Part shown: positions 1 to 7,508 of the stretch, piece after piece
Numbering within the stretch: position 1 is the first letter of the stretch
Layout of the letters: each line of letters begins with the position of its first letter
DNA from: an uncultured Collinsella sp.
GTDB lineage: Bacteria; Actinomycetota; Coriobacteriia; Coriobacteriales; Coriobacteriaceae
Direction of reading: 5' to 3'
DNA length: 10,070 nucleotides
Assembly: GCA_938045085.1 (NCBI GenBank)
Contig: CALINZ010000296.1
Location: 1-10,070 of the forward strand
The notes under the pieces: generated by a model
Databases searched by the model: none
The model's input: only the letters and a program-made list of their open reading frames with translations
Told to the model about the DNA's origin: nothing
Position numbers and translations under genes: made by a program

Positions 1-305
1 AGTGCACGGGCTGTGGCCTGTGCGGCATGGCGTGCCCGCAGCGCGTGATTGCCTTCGTCCCCGGCTACCAGAACATTCTGGTGCGCTGCAACAACACCGA
101 TAAAGGTGCCATTGCGCGCAAGGTCTGCGACACGAGCTGCATCGGTTGCGGTATGTGCGCCAAAAAGTGCCCTGCCGGCGCTATCCGCATCGAGGACAAC
201 TGCGCCCATATCGACGGCGTGGACTGCCTGTCGTGCGGCATGTGCGCCGTCGTCTGCCCGCATGGCGCCATCCACGACCGCACCGGCATCGCCGCCGGCG
301 TGTAG
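1..305 (+). CDS. rnfB: RnfB-like ferredoxin subunit, C-terminal part (5' end outside window)
   Basis: The reading frame is open from the first bases (codons start at base 3) to TAG at 303-305, so only the last 100 residues are present. Three iron-sulfur motifs are visible: CTGCGLCGMACP, CIGCGMCAKKCP and CLSCGMCAVVCP, each of the 4Fe-4S CxxCxxCxxxCP type. The order of motifs and the linker (VRCNNTDKGAIARKVC) match the C-terminal half of RnfB, the ferredoxin-interacting subunit of the membrane-bound Rnf ferredoxin:NAD+ oxidoreductase; rnfB is usually the last gene of an rnfCDGEAB operon. The N-terminal membrane anchor would lie outside the window. A stand-alone RnfB-like electron carrier serving the hydroxylase that starts 12 nt downstream is the main alternative. 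The tight spacing argues for co-transcription with that gene. Confidence 0.8.
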   Translation, partial: CTGCGLCGMACPQRVIAFVPGYQNILVRCNNTDKGAIARKVCDTSCIGCGMCAKKCPAGAIRIEDNCAHIDGVDCLSCGMCAVVCPHGAIHDRTGIAAGV

Positions 306-317
306 AAGGGAATCACC

Positions 318-3093
318 ATGGCACAGGAATTCACTTTTACCGTTAACGGTGTCGAGCACACGACGACGGAGAATAAACCACTGCTGCGCTATCTGCGCGA
401 CGACCTGCACATTCACTCCGCCAAGGACGGCTGCTCCGAGGGCGCCTGCGGCACCTGCACCATCCATGTGGACGGTGCGGCCGTCAAGGCGTGCGTGCTG
501 ACCACCGCTCTTGCCGCCGGCCGCAACATCGTGACCGTCGAGGGCCTGCCCGAGGACGTGCGCGAGGCCTTTGTGTACGCCTTTGGCGCCGTGGGCGCCG
601 TGCAGTGCGGTTTTTGCATTCCCGGCATGGTCATGGCGGGTGCGGCGCTCATCGCCGAGGACCCCGAGCCCACCGAGGAGCAGATCAAGTACGCCATTCG
701 CGGTAACGTCTGTCGCTGCACCGGCTACAAAAAGATTATCGAGGGCATCTCGCTGGCCGCTGCGGTGCTCCGCGGCGAAAAGCAGATCGACGAGGACCTG
801 GAGCGCGGCGATGACTACGGCGTGGGCAAGCGCGCCTTCCGTATTGACGTGCGCAAGAAGGTGCTCGGCGAGGGCAAGTATCCCGACGACATCGACGAGC
901 TCGATCAGCCGGGCCTGACCTATGCCAGCGCCGTTCGCTCCAAGTATCCGCGCGCCCGCGTGCTCTCCATCGACCTCCAAGGCCGAGGCCCTGCCCGGTG
1001 TGGTGGGCATCCTGCGAGCCGAGGACGTGCCGGTCAACCAGGTCGGCCACCTTATCCAGGACTGGGACGTCATGATCGCCCAGGGCGATATCACCCGCTG
1101 CGTGGGCGACGCCATCGTTTTGGTAGTCGCCGAGGACGAGGCGACGCTCGAGAAGGCCAAGAAGCTCGTAAAGATCGATTACGAGCCGCTGGAGCCCGTG
1201 CGCAACATCGCCGAGGCCAAGGCCGCCGACGCCCCGCGCCTGCATGACAGTTTCTTTGCTTTTGGCAACACGGTGGAGCTCAAGGACAACGTGTGCCAGA
1301 GCCGTCACGTGACGCGCGGCGACGCCGCCAAGGCGCTAGCGGAGAGCGCATTCACCGTGACGCAGCGCTTTACCACGCCCTTTACCGAGCACGCCTTCTT
1401 GGAGCCCGAGTGCGCCGTCGCCTTCCCGTACAAGAACGGCGTCAAGGTGCAGTCGACCGACCAGGGCGCCTACGATACGCGCAAAGAGTGTGCCCACATG
1501 TTTGGCTGGGACAACGAGCCCGAGCGCGTGGTCGTCGAGACCATGCTCGTGGGTGGCGGCTTTGGCGGCAAGGAGGACGTGTCCATCCAGCACCTGGCCG
1601 CGCTCGCCGCATATAAGTTCCAGCGTCCTGTGAAGTGTAAGCTCACGCGTGCCGAGTCGCTCGCTTTCCATCCCAAGCGTCACGCCATGGACGGCACCTT
1701 TACACTGGGCTGCGACGCCGAGGGCAACTTTACCGGCCTGGATTGCGAGATCAACTTTGATACCGGTGCCTACGCGTCGCTGTGCGGCCCGGTGCTCGAG
1801 CGCGCCTGTACGCATGCCGTCGGCCCCTACAAGTACCAGAACACCGACATTCGCGGCTTTGGTTACTACACCAACAACCCGCCTGCCGGCGCGTACCGCG
1901 GCTTTGGCGTCTGCCAGTCCGAGTTTGCGCTCGAGAGCCTGATCGACCTGCTGGCAGAGAAGGTCGGCCTGGATCCGTGGGAGATTCGCTACCGCAACGC
2001 CATCGAGCCGGGCGAGGTTCTGCCCAACGGCCAGATTGCCGATTGCTCCACGGCGCTTAAAGAGACGCTGCTCGAGGTCAAGGATGCCTACTACGCGCAT
2101 CCCGGACACGCCGGCATTGCCTGCGCCATGAAGAACGCCGGCGTGGGCGTGGGCCTGCCCGATGCCGGTCGCTGCAAGATTCGCGTCGAGGATGGCCGCG
2201 CCGTGGTCTACGCCGCCACGTCCGACATCGGCCAGGGCTGCAACACGGTCTTTTTGCAGGACGTTGCCGAGGCCTGCGGTCTGCCGCTGAGCTGCATTGC
2301 TAATGGCGAGTGCTCCACCGAAAACGCTCCCGACTCCGGCACCACGTCTGGCTCGCGTCAGACGGTCGTGACCGGCGAGGCCGTGCGCGGTGCCGCCTTC
2401 CTGCTGCGCGATGCCATGCTTGACATCGAGGCCGGCAAGCCCGCACCCGATACTCCCGTGAGCGCGCATGGCGACGGCGTCAAGATTGAGTACGACGACG
2501 GTCGCGCCTATCAGCTGCGCACGCAGGAGCTCGTCGCCGGCCAGGGTATGCATCCTCAGGATCCCGCGGCTGCCATCAAGGCGCTCGAGGGATGCGAGTT
2601 TGGCTACGTGTACCTGGAGCCGACCGACAAGCTGGGCGCCGACGTTCCCAACCCCAAGAGCCACATCTGCTACGGGTTTGCCACGCATGTGGTCATTCTG
2701 GATGATGACGGCCGCGTGAGCGAGGTCTATGCCGCGCACGATTCCGGCAAGGTGGTCAACCCCATCTCCATCCAGGGTCAGATCGAAGGCGGCGTGCTCA
2801 TGGGTATGGGCTATGCGCTTACCGAGGACTGGCCGCTCAAGGACTGCGTACCCCAGGCAAGGTACGGTACGCTCGGGCTGTTCCGTGCGCCCGAGATTCC
2901 GAATATCCACGCCATCTACGTGGAGAAGGACGAGCTGTTGCCCGTGGCATACGGCGGCAAGGGCATCGGTGAGATCGCAACGATTCCCACGGCGCCCGCC
3001 GTACAGAACGCCTATCGCGCATTCGACGGCAAGCTGCGTCCGGATCTGCCCATGGTGGATACGCCGTACAGCCGCGCCCGTCACCGCGGGTAG
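318..3093 (+). pseudogene. xdh: Selenium-dependent-type xanthine dehydrogenase (2Fe-2S + molybdopterin fusion), frameshifted
   Basis: Two overlapping frames together encode one hydroxylase of about 925 residues. Residues 1-150 form the 2Fe-2S domain: plant-type cluster C39/C44/C47/C59 (CSEGACGTC) and the second cluster C97, C100, C132, C134 (QCGFC, VCRC). The rest is the molybdopterin domain: GGGFGGKED (about 413), PPAGAYRGFG (about 522), DIGQG, and GGKGIGE with the predicted catalytic Glu near 886. A single chain with FeS and Mo domains but no FAD domain is typical of the Se_dep_XDH family of purine hydroxylases; the selenium there is a labile cofactor, so no Sec codon is expected. The frame changes at about 972-976 (ATC GAC CTC CAA versus the expected ATC GAC ACC TCC AAG), which a 2-bp 'AC' loss explains. 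ATG 318 has GAAGGGA at 305-311. Either a real inactivating deletion or a sequence error; both halves otherwise look intact. Confidence 0.88.
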
Positions 3094-3162
3094 GGTAGAG
3101 CGCGGACGACCATTGCTGACGGGCTGTTCGCGCTCAACACCAACTGCATATGCTGTGCCTTT

Positions 3163-3198
3163 GGCCCCGACTCCATCGCGAGCCGGGGCCTTTTGTTT
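3163..3198 (+). terminator. Intrinsic terminator of the rnfB-xdh operon
   Basis: GGCCCCG (3163-3169) pairs with CGGGGCC (3184-3190). The inner CTC/GAG pairs (3171-3173 with 3180-3182) extend the stem across one A x C mismatch. TTTTGTTT follows directly at 3191-3198. It lies 70 nt after the xdh stop codon, the expected place for the end of the transcript. Confidence 0.85.
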
Positions 3199-3214
3199 GG
3201 AGCGCCTCCGCATA

Positions 3215-3477
3215 CGGAAACTGCGTCCCGGAATCGTGCCTCAGAATGGGATGTGTTTTCCGCTGGCCGGCCGTTTGGAAAGTGCATCCCAGTTTGAGCG
3301 TTTATTCCGGGATGCGGTTTCCGCTGAAGGACTCAACCGGAAAGCACGGCCTGTTCCGAGACCTGATTCCGGGACACGCTTTCCGCTAGGCCCGCCATCC
3401 GGAAAGTGCGTCCCGTTTTGAGCGTCCAGGCTGGGACGTGCTTTCCGTTGGCGTGGCCGTTGGGAAAACGCGGCCCA
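3215..3477. repeat. Palindromic repeat array 1 (four units and a half unit, 62-bp period)
   Basis: GGAAA left arms start at 3216, 3277, 3339, 3401 and 3463, a step of 61-62 bp. The matching right arms end in TTTCCG at 3262, 3323, 3385 and 3447; the fifth unit has a left arm only. Each unit is about 48 bp: a left arm like CGGAAASTGCGTCCCG, about 18 bp of loop, a right arm like CGGGACRYGCTTTCCG, then a 14-bp variable spacer. GGAAA and CCC on the left and GGGA and TTTCCG on the right are nearly constant while the middle of the arms varies. Unit 1 can form a 15-bp stem with one mismatch and three wobble pairs. The array lies between the xdh terminator and the 3' end of the minus-strand gene at 3520. 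I see no protein-coding signal here. Confidence 0.85.
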
Positions 3478-3519
3478 GATAGGGGGGATGCCATTCGGCG
3501 ATGCGTGGCCTAGCAGCTC

Positions 3520-4519
3520 CTACAGGTCCACCTCGTTGAGCCATGTCGGTAGAGCGGTCTGCCGGATGCCTGCCGTCTGCAGCTTTTTGGCGAGCATTCC
3601 TGCCGAGCGGACCTCGTTCATGGTAAAGCGCAGCAGAGGGTGGCCGTAGAGCGATAGGTGCGCCTCGCGCTGTCGTTCGGCAACGAGCGCCTCGGCGGTG
3701 GTGCGTCCGGCCAGCATGGTCTGGTCGGTATATTTGATGAGCCCGTCGAGCTCGCCCAGCGTGAGTTCCCGCGCCTGGCGCTCCCAGGCAAAGTCCGTTC
3801 GTATGGGCTTGGCCGAATCGAAGGGGGTCCGTCAGCTCGTATTGAAGCCAGTCGGGCGCAAAGCCCGTCTCGATCATGACGGCTCGGGCGACCGATTCCC
3901 CGCCGCTCTCGGCGCGGGCGTCGGCATATCGAAGTGTCGTGAGGGCGGTGCGAATCGCGCGATCATTGCGGGCGGTCACTCGTTGCTCGACGGCCTCCAT
4001 CAGCTGTTCCGGCGCAACGCCGAGCTTTGAGATCGCCGAATCGGCAATGGGCATGCCGTCGGCAAAACCAGTTTGCAGCAGGCAATCTGTGGCCGTTTGG
4101 ATGGGCGGCGTTACCGATATGCCGGCCCTGCGTATTGCTCCGGCCGGCTCAATCTGGTGTCGCTGAATATGTGCGCCCGGACGAGCCGACGGCTTTGTCG
4201 AGCTGCAAACATGCACGACGTTCAGGTGTCGCCACGAGACCTCGAGCCCCAGCAGGCAAGCTGCCGAAAACGAGCAGAACGTCCAATCGGGATGGATGAT
4301 CGCAAGGGCGCGGATAATCTCGCAATGGCGTTGCGCTCGGTTTAGTTCATCCCAGAGCGCCTTCCGTGCGAACAGCCCCGGCATGGGCGAGATGACCATG
4401 TCACCGGTGCGCCGAAGGAGCGCTTTGCGGATCGCCGCACTCGGGGGAATCAGACAGCGGCCCTCTTGTTCGGCTTGAGTGAGCAGTTGGTCGATGAGTT
4501 GGTCATTGCAATGGGTCAT
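3520..4519 (-). pseudogene. AbiEi-type antitoxin-domain protein with DUF559-like C-terminal domain, frameshifted
   Basis: With one base removed from the G5 run at 3823-3827, the frame gives 332 residues ending at TAG (3520-3522). Without correction the frame runs on into the repeat array with out-of-frame residues. The N-terminus (about 1-95) resembles the winged-helix AbiEi antitoxin domain of actinobacterial proteins (ISPMPGLFARKALWDEL, FCSFSAACLLGL). The C-terminus looks like a DUF559/Vsr-like PD-(D/E)XK fold: Glu in GGESVAR, Asp in IRTDFAWE, then GELDGLIKY and an LLRFTMNEV strand. The family's biochemical role is not established; no AbiEii-type toxin gene lies next to it. ATG 4519 is supported by AAGGAGG (plus-strand 4529-4535), 9 nt upstream. 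The frameshift may be natural slippage or a sequence error. It sits between the two palindromic arrays. Confidence 0.75.
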
Positions 4520-4573
4520 GAGCTACCGCCTCCTTTTGGGTAGCAAAAACGTATCAGCTGGAACTTGCCGCTC

Positions 4574-4604
4574 AGCTGACCAAAAGCTGACCAAAATCTA
4601 ACCA
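4574..4604 (-). promoter_or_regulatory. 11-bp tandem repeats upstream of the AbiEi-like gene, possible operator
   Basis: AGCTGACCAAA occurs twice with no gap (4574-4584 and 4585-4595). A third degenerate copy follows in the same register (ATCTAACCA, 4596-4604). Read on the gene's own strand this is TGGTTAGATTT, TGGTCAGCTTT, TGGTCAGCTGA. The 11-bp step puts the copies on one face of the helix, 55-85 bp upstream of the start codon, where an operator or activator site would sit. No convincing -10/-35 pair could be fixed by eye. Confidence 0.45.
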
Positions 4605-4814
4605 TGCAGGTAGATGGCCTGCTTTTGGCGACATATTTCTTGTTTGAATCGGTGGGCGGTAATCGGCGACCGTGAACGGTAGCTGGATATGAAGTCTTGG
4701 TAAGTTTCAGGACGTGTACTTTTTGAAAAAGAGCATTCTATCTGCTGTTTTGTGTTTCTGGATCGCATATTTGAAGGCATGTGATAAGGGCGGCGGACTG
4801 TCGCCTTGTACCTG
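4605..4814. other. AT-richer intergenic stretch with no recognisable gene
   Basis: About 210 bp between the upstream region of the AbiEi-like gene and array 2. Base composition is richer in A+T than the surroundings. The only open frame of any length (minus strand, 60 codons) has no ribosome binding site and no recognisable domain. I see no RNA gene here. Confidence 0.5.
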
Positions 4815-5048
4815 AGGAAACCGTGACCCGGAATTGCCGCTCGGAACGGGACAAGCTTTCCGGAACAGCCCTCAACCGGAAACTGCGTCCCGGATTCGAC
4901 GCTCAGAATGGGATTCGCTTTCCGGTAGAAGCTTCAGCGGAAAGTGCATCCCAGAATTCAGGCTCAGAACGGGACACGCTTTCCGGATGGCATGCTTGGC
5001 GGAAACTACGGCCCAGTTTTTGGCTCCAGAACGGGATACATTTTCCGG
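4815..5048. repeat. Palindromic repeat array 2 (four units, 62-bp period)
   Basis: GGAAA left arms start at 4816, 4878, 4939 and 5001 (steps 62, 61, 62). Right arms of the form GGGAYNNNNTTTCCGG end at 4863, 4925, 4986 and 5048. The loop half before each right arm is also conserved (GCTCAGAAYGGGA in most units). Architecture and sequence match array 1, so both belong to one family. The array lies between the AbiEi-like gene and the ATPase gene, in a stretch without credible coding sequence; open frames through it are by-products of the repeats. Confidence 0.85.
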
Positions 5049-5101
5049 AACGGTCCACGTGCGGGGGTGTACCGCCCCTTTTGCGTGCGCCGCTTGTCGA
5101 A

Positions 5102-5157
5102 TTGCGTTATAGCTAGCTATATTATAGGAAGGTATAATATAGCTAGCTATAACGCAA
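5102..5157. promoter_or_regulatory. Perfect 25-bp inverted repeat with TATAAT, upstream of the ATPase gene
   Basis: The left arm 5102-5126 and right arm 5133-5157 are exact reverse complements, separated by GGAAGG. Each arm carries TATAGCTAGCTATA, itself a palindrome. The right arm begins with TATAAT (5133-5138), a consensus -10 box, and its mirror gives ATTATA for the other strand. The repeat ends 15 nt before the ATG at 5173. No good -35 was found at 16-18 bp. The site could be an operator, an mRNA hairpin hiding the start region, or a symmetric promoter; sequence alone does not decide. Confidence 0.75.
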
Positions 5158-5172
5158 AGGAAGGATGGCCCT

Positions 5173-6564
5173 ATGTTTATCGGAAGAACAGTGGAAATGT
5201 CCGAGCTCAATCGACTGTATGGCACGGGCTCCTTTGAAATGCCTGTGATTTACGGCCGCCGTCGCGTGGGTAAAACGCGTCTTATCACAGAGTTTATCCA
5301 AGGCAAGAAGGCTATTTACTTTCAAGCTCGTCGTACCAATGCAGTGGCAAACCTGCACGGCTTTAGCCAGGCGATACTTGCGGGTTCGGTTGGTGCTGCA
5401 GGTGTGTCGTTTCGTAGTTTTGACGAGGCGTTCGATGCGTTGGCCACCATGGCTCGCACGGAACGTTTGATTGTCGTGATTGACGAGTATCCCTATCTCG
5501 CCCAATCGAATCCCGAGATCAGCTCGTTGCTGCAAGACAAGATCGATCACTTGTACAAAGAGACCAAGCTCATGCTTATCCTGTGCGGGTCGTCGCTTTC
5601 GTTCATGGAAGAGCAGGTGCTGGGCTACGAGAGTCCGCTATACGGTAGGCGTACGGCCCAGTTTAAGATCATGCCGCTGGATTTTACGACGACCCTCGGC
5701 TTGTGGCAGAGCATGGGTCGCGAAGACGCTGCGGTTTGCTATGGCATGACGGGCGGCATTCCTGCATATATCGAGAAAGTCGATCCTTCCGTATCGCTCG
5801 AGGACAACATCAAACGCCTTTTTCTTACTCCTACGGGCTATCTCTTTGAGGAGCCGAGTAACCTGCTATTGCAAGAGTGCCGCAATCCCGAGCAATATGA
5901 TGCGATCGTGCAAGCAATTGCCCAGGGGCGCTCGAAGATCTCAGAGATTGCGAGCTCTATGGGAATCCCTGCGAGCAACGTAAAGAGCTATGTGGATAAG
6001 CTGGCGTCGCTTGGGATTGTCGAGCGCGAGCTGCCCCTAAACGAGACGAGCAATAAGCGAGCCGTGTATCTGCTGAGCGACCAGATGTTTAGGTTCTGGT
6101 ACAAGTTTGTGCCGCAGAACATTGGGCTGATTCAAAACGATATGGCCGAGATGGCGTATAGGCGCATTGAGCCGCACGTATCGGATTACATGGGTACGGT
6201 CTTTGAGCTTATATGCAGACAATACGTGTACGAACTCGCACGCGCGGGCGAACTTGGTGTGGTGCCGGCAACAGTTGGCCGTTGGTGGGGAACGGACAAT
6301 CGGACGCGTACGCAGGAAGAGATCGATTTGATTGTCGACGACGGAGAGGGCGCGGCGCTCTTTGCGGAGTGCAAATGGCGTAACGAACCGGCAGGCGAGG
6401 ATGTTCTGGAAAAGCTCGTGTACCGAAGCGAGCTCTTTAGGCGTCAGCATAAAAGCTACGTGATCTTCTCGAAGCGTGGCTTTACGCAAGGATGTCAGGA
6501 AGCTGCGGCGAGCAGGGGAGATACCAAGCTGATTTCGTTTGCCGAGATGTGCGAGCGGAGATAA
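5173..6564 (+). CDS. Archaeal-type P-loop ATPase with winged helix and DUF234 nuclease-like C-terminus
   Basis: This 463-residue protein has the layout of the ATPase_2/DUF234 family. The Walker A motif GRRRVGKT is at residues 28-35, Walker B LIVVIDE at about 99-105, and a sensor-like strand LILCGSS at about 135-141. A winged-helix segment follows at about 245-295 (ISEIASSMGIPASNVKSYVDKL), predicted to bind DNA. The C-terminal DUF234 region has D385 and E399-x-K401 (EIDLIV, FAECKW), the pattern of a PD-(D/E)XK nuclease-like fold. No signal peptide or membrane segment is seen, so it should be cytosolic. The exact role of this family is unknown; defence or mobile-element functions are often suggested. 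GGAAGG at 5159-5164 is 8 nt before ATG 5173. The 25-bp inverted repeat lies immediately upstream, and the remnant of another ATPase follows. Confidence 0.88.
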   Translation: MFIGRTVEMSELNRLYGTGSFEMPVIYGRRRVGKTRLITEFIQGKKAIYFQARRTNAVANLHGFSQAILAGSVGAAGVSFRSFDEAFDALATMARTERLIVVIDEYPYLAQSNPEISSLLQDKIDHLYKETKLMLILCGSSLSFMEEQVLGYESPLYGRRTAQFKIMPLDFTTTLGLWQSMGREDAAVCYGMTGGIPAYIEKVDPSVSLEDNIKRLFLTPTGYLFEEPSNLLLQECRNPEQYDAIVQAIAQGRSKISEIASSMGIPASNVKSYVDKLASLGIVERELPLNETSNKRAVYLLSDQMFRFWYKFVPQNIGLIQNDMAEMAYRRIEPHVSDYMGTVFELICRQYVYELARAGELGVVPATVGRWWGTDNRTRTQEEIDLIVDDGEGAALFAECKWRNEPAGEDVLEKLVYRSELFRRQHKSYVIFSKRGFTQGCQEAAASRGDTKLISFAEMCERR

Positions 6565-6616
6565 CCAAGCGCGCTCTGATGTGATTGCTCGGAATGGGTC
6601 GCGCTAAGGATGCCAA

Positions 6617-6696
6617 GCGTAAAACCTACAATGAAAATGGCGTAAAAACTACATTGAGAACGGCGTAAAAACAGCATTGAGAATGGCGTAATTTCG
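6617..6696. repeat. 23-bp tandem repeats (three copies plus a partial fourth)
   Basis: Copies begin at 6617, 6640, 6663 and 6686 with an exact 23-bp step. The consensus starts GCGTAAAAACTACATTGAGA. Copies 2 and 3 differ at about three positions, copy 1 is more divergent, and copy 4 breaks off after GCGTAA. The block lies 53 bp after the DUF234 ATPase stop and immediately before the ATPase remnant. A period not divisible by 3 argues against a coding repeat. Its position where the remnant's 5' part is missing suggests an upstream regulatory repeat of the lost gene or a recombination endpoint. Confidence 0.8.
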
Positions 6697-6708
6697 TATA
6701 TCGCATGA

Positions 6709-7091
6709 TCGCCCGAGCTTGCACACGGCCTTTTGCGAGCTCTTGCCATGAACGAGAGCCAGGCTGTCACGTACAAGACGCTCATAAAGGACGCCTCGTA
6801 CGGTGAGACGGGCCCCGACGAGAGGACCATCGCTGCGCACCTGGATCTCTTCAACAGGCTCAAGCTGACCGAGGACCTGTGCGGATGGGAGCCATCGAGG
6901 TCAAGCTGAGTGATGCGAAAGCAGACGATGGAGCGAGAAATCTCAAGGCGCTGGAGAGGAAAGTGCTCTCCAATCCTGCCGCCCAGAATGCCGCGCCGGC
7001 GTTTTTGGCGGTCGTGGTTGGAAAGGGGAGCATTGCCTACACACGCGACGACGGCGTGGCGGTGATCCCCATGGCGGCACTTGGGGCGTAG
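6709..7091 (+). pseudogene. Remnant of a DUF4143-type AAA ATPase (5' truncated, internally deleted)
   Basis: Two pieces in different frames match two parts of the AAA_14/DUF4143 ATPase family. Piece 1 (6709 to about 6888) reads PELAHGLLRALAMNESQ, then GPDERTIAAHLDLFNRLKL, TEDLCGWE, like the beginning of DUF4143. Piece 2 (about 6880-7091) reads MGAIEVKLSDAK, then PAFLAVVVGKGSIAYTR, DDGVAVIPMAALGA, like the extreme C-terminus. The P-loop domain and the middle of DUF4143 (on the order of 100 residues or more) are gone. The join lies in GGATGGGAGCC (6886-6896), where both GW-E and W-GAIE codings fit, so a short homology may have mediated the deletion. No start codon or RBS serves piece 1, and a stop at 6706 precedes it. 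Confidence 0.78.
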
Positions 7092-7133
7092 TGGTTTTGC
7101 GGGCGTGCCGTGCTTCCTTTACCGAAAATCCAT

Positions 7134-7162
7134 TTGGTAAACCAGATGCTCGCGGATAGAAT
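7134..7162 (+). promoter_or_regulatory. Promoter of the decayed antitoxin-RNA copy (module A)
   Basis: TTGGTA (7134-7139), a 17-bp spacer and TAGAAT (7157-7162). It is preceded by the conserved box ACCGAAAATCCATTT, also present at the two other copies of this module. TTTACC (7118-7123) and GGTAAA (7136-7141) form an inverted repeat around it. Start of transcription is expected near 7169. Confidence 0.6.
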
Positions 7163-7168
7163 AAAGTT

Positions 7169-7248
7169 GACGGCAGCCCAAGTTCTGGAGAGCTGGGAAA
7201 CGCCGTTGCTTGGTCAAGAGGTCGGTGCCTTAATGGCAGCGACTTGTT
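7169..7248 (+). ncRNA. Decayed copy of the antitoxin-like RNA (module A)
   Basis: This is the counterpart of the RNA predicted at 8261-8349. The first hairpin is kept: ACGGC (7170-7174) pairs with GCCGT (7202-7206), and CCCA with TGGG inside. The terminator stem of the other copy is degraded here: GGGGTC/GACCCC has become AGAGGTC/CGACTTG, and the T-rich tail is shortened. If transcribed from 7169, termination would be weak and the RNA might run on into the leader of the SIMPL gene at 7531. Confidence 0.45.
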
Positions 7249-7335
7249 ATGCTTCGAATGCTGCTTGAGTGCCTCGGAAAGTTCGATAAGCGCCGTGAAG
7301 AGCGAGACCAAAGCAACCAAGAGCTCTACGAGCTC
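7230..7335 (-). pseudogene. Remnant of the small hydrophobic toxin-like gene (module A)
   Basis: The minus strand encodes ELVELLVALVSLFTALIELS followed by EALKQHSKHNK, clearly homologous to the 41-residue peptide encoded at 8323-8448. The start codon and RBS are missing: similarity stops at 7335, exactly where the 112-bp leader element begins. The stop is also lost, because a length change near 7245 shifts the frame away from the TAA that the other copy uses. It is therefore a broken duplicate. A TTG at 7320 is in frame but has no RBS. Confidence 0.65.
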
Positions 7336-7508
7336 TGATGGGCCCGGGATGACCTCTGATTCAAGTCACCGGGCCTCAATCTTTTTCATCCATTTGAATA
7401 GAGCGGGCGACTCTCTTGGGGCCATCTGCATGGCGCGTGCCTGGCGCGCGTGGCACAGCATCCCATTTTTGTGTCCGCACGGGTGGCTACGCTTACCGCA
7501 ACGTAGCC
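7336..7508 (+). promoter_or_regulatory. Leader element copy 1, upstream of the SIMPL gene
   Basis: Bases 7336-7447 align without gaps to 8698-8809 with six differences. Similarity weakens after that and returns at about 7473-7508. The element opens with a hairpin: GGCCCGG (7341-7347) pairs with CCGGGCC (7369-7375), and TGAC with GTCA across a two-base bulge. TTTTT follows at 7382-7386, six bases beyond the stem, so it may be a weak terminator or attenuator. A second hairpin GCCAT-CTGC-ATGGC (7421-7434) becomes GCCGT-CTGC-ATGGC in the other copy, keeping the pairing as G-U. A third, GGCTACG/CGTAGCC (7485-7491 with 7502-7508), sits just before the RBS. I do not recognise it as a known riboswitch class. 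Confidence 0.6.

Noticed and set aside
318..3093. In-frame TGA selenocysteine in the 'selenium-dependent' dehydrogenase
   Set aside because: No in-frame TGA was seen; the family uses a non-protein selenium ligand, and the break is a frameshift.
1336..3213. Long minus-strand frame (625 codons) opposite xdh
   Set aside because: It is the mirror of a high-GC coding region; the plus strand carries all molybdopterin-domain motifs.
4598..4780. 60-codon minus-strand frame
   Set aside because: No RBS, no recognisable domain, and composition unlike neighbouring genes.
3215..5048. The regularly spaced repeats as CRISPR arrays
   Set aside because: Repeats are imperfect and form long palindromes, the intervals are partly conserved (GCTCAGAAYGGGA), and no cas gene is present.
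5059..5085. Intrinsic terminator (GGGG...CCCC followed by TTTT) before the ATPase
   Set aside because: Only a 4-bp stem is possible and there is no upstream plus-strand gene for it to serve.
4781..5116. Open frames running through array 2 as real proteins
   Set aside because: They are by-products of the repeat: several frames stay open, residues repeat with the 62-bp unit, and no RBS or domain is seen.
7473..7508. T-box antiterminator (ACGGGTGGCTACG resembles the T-box sequence)
   Set aside because: Neither downstream gene is linked to amino acids, the core is not kept in copy 2, and no specifier stem or following terminator is evident.
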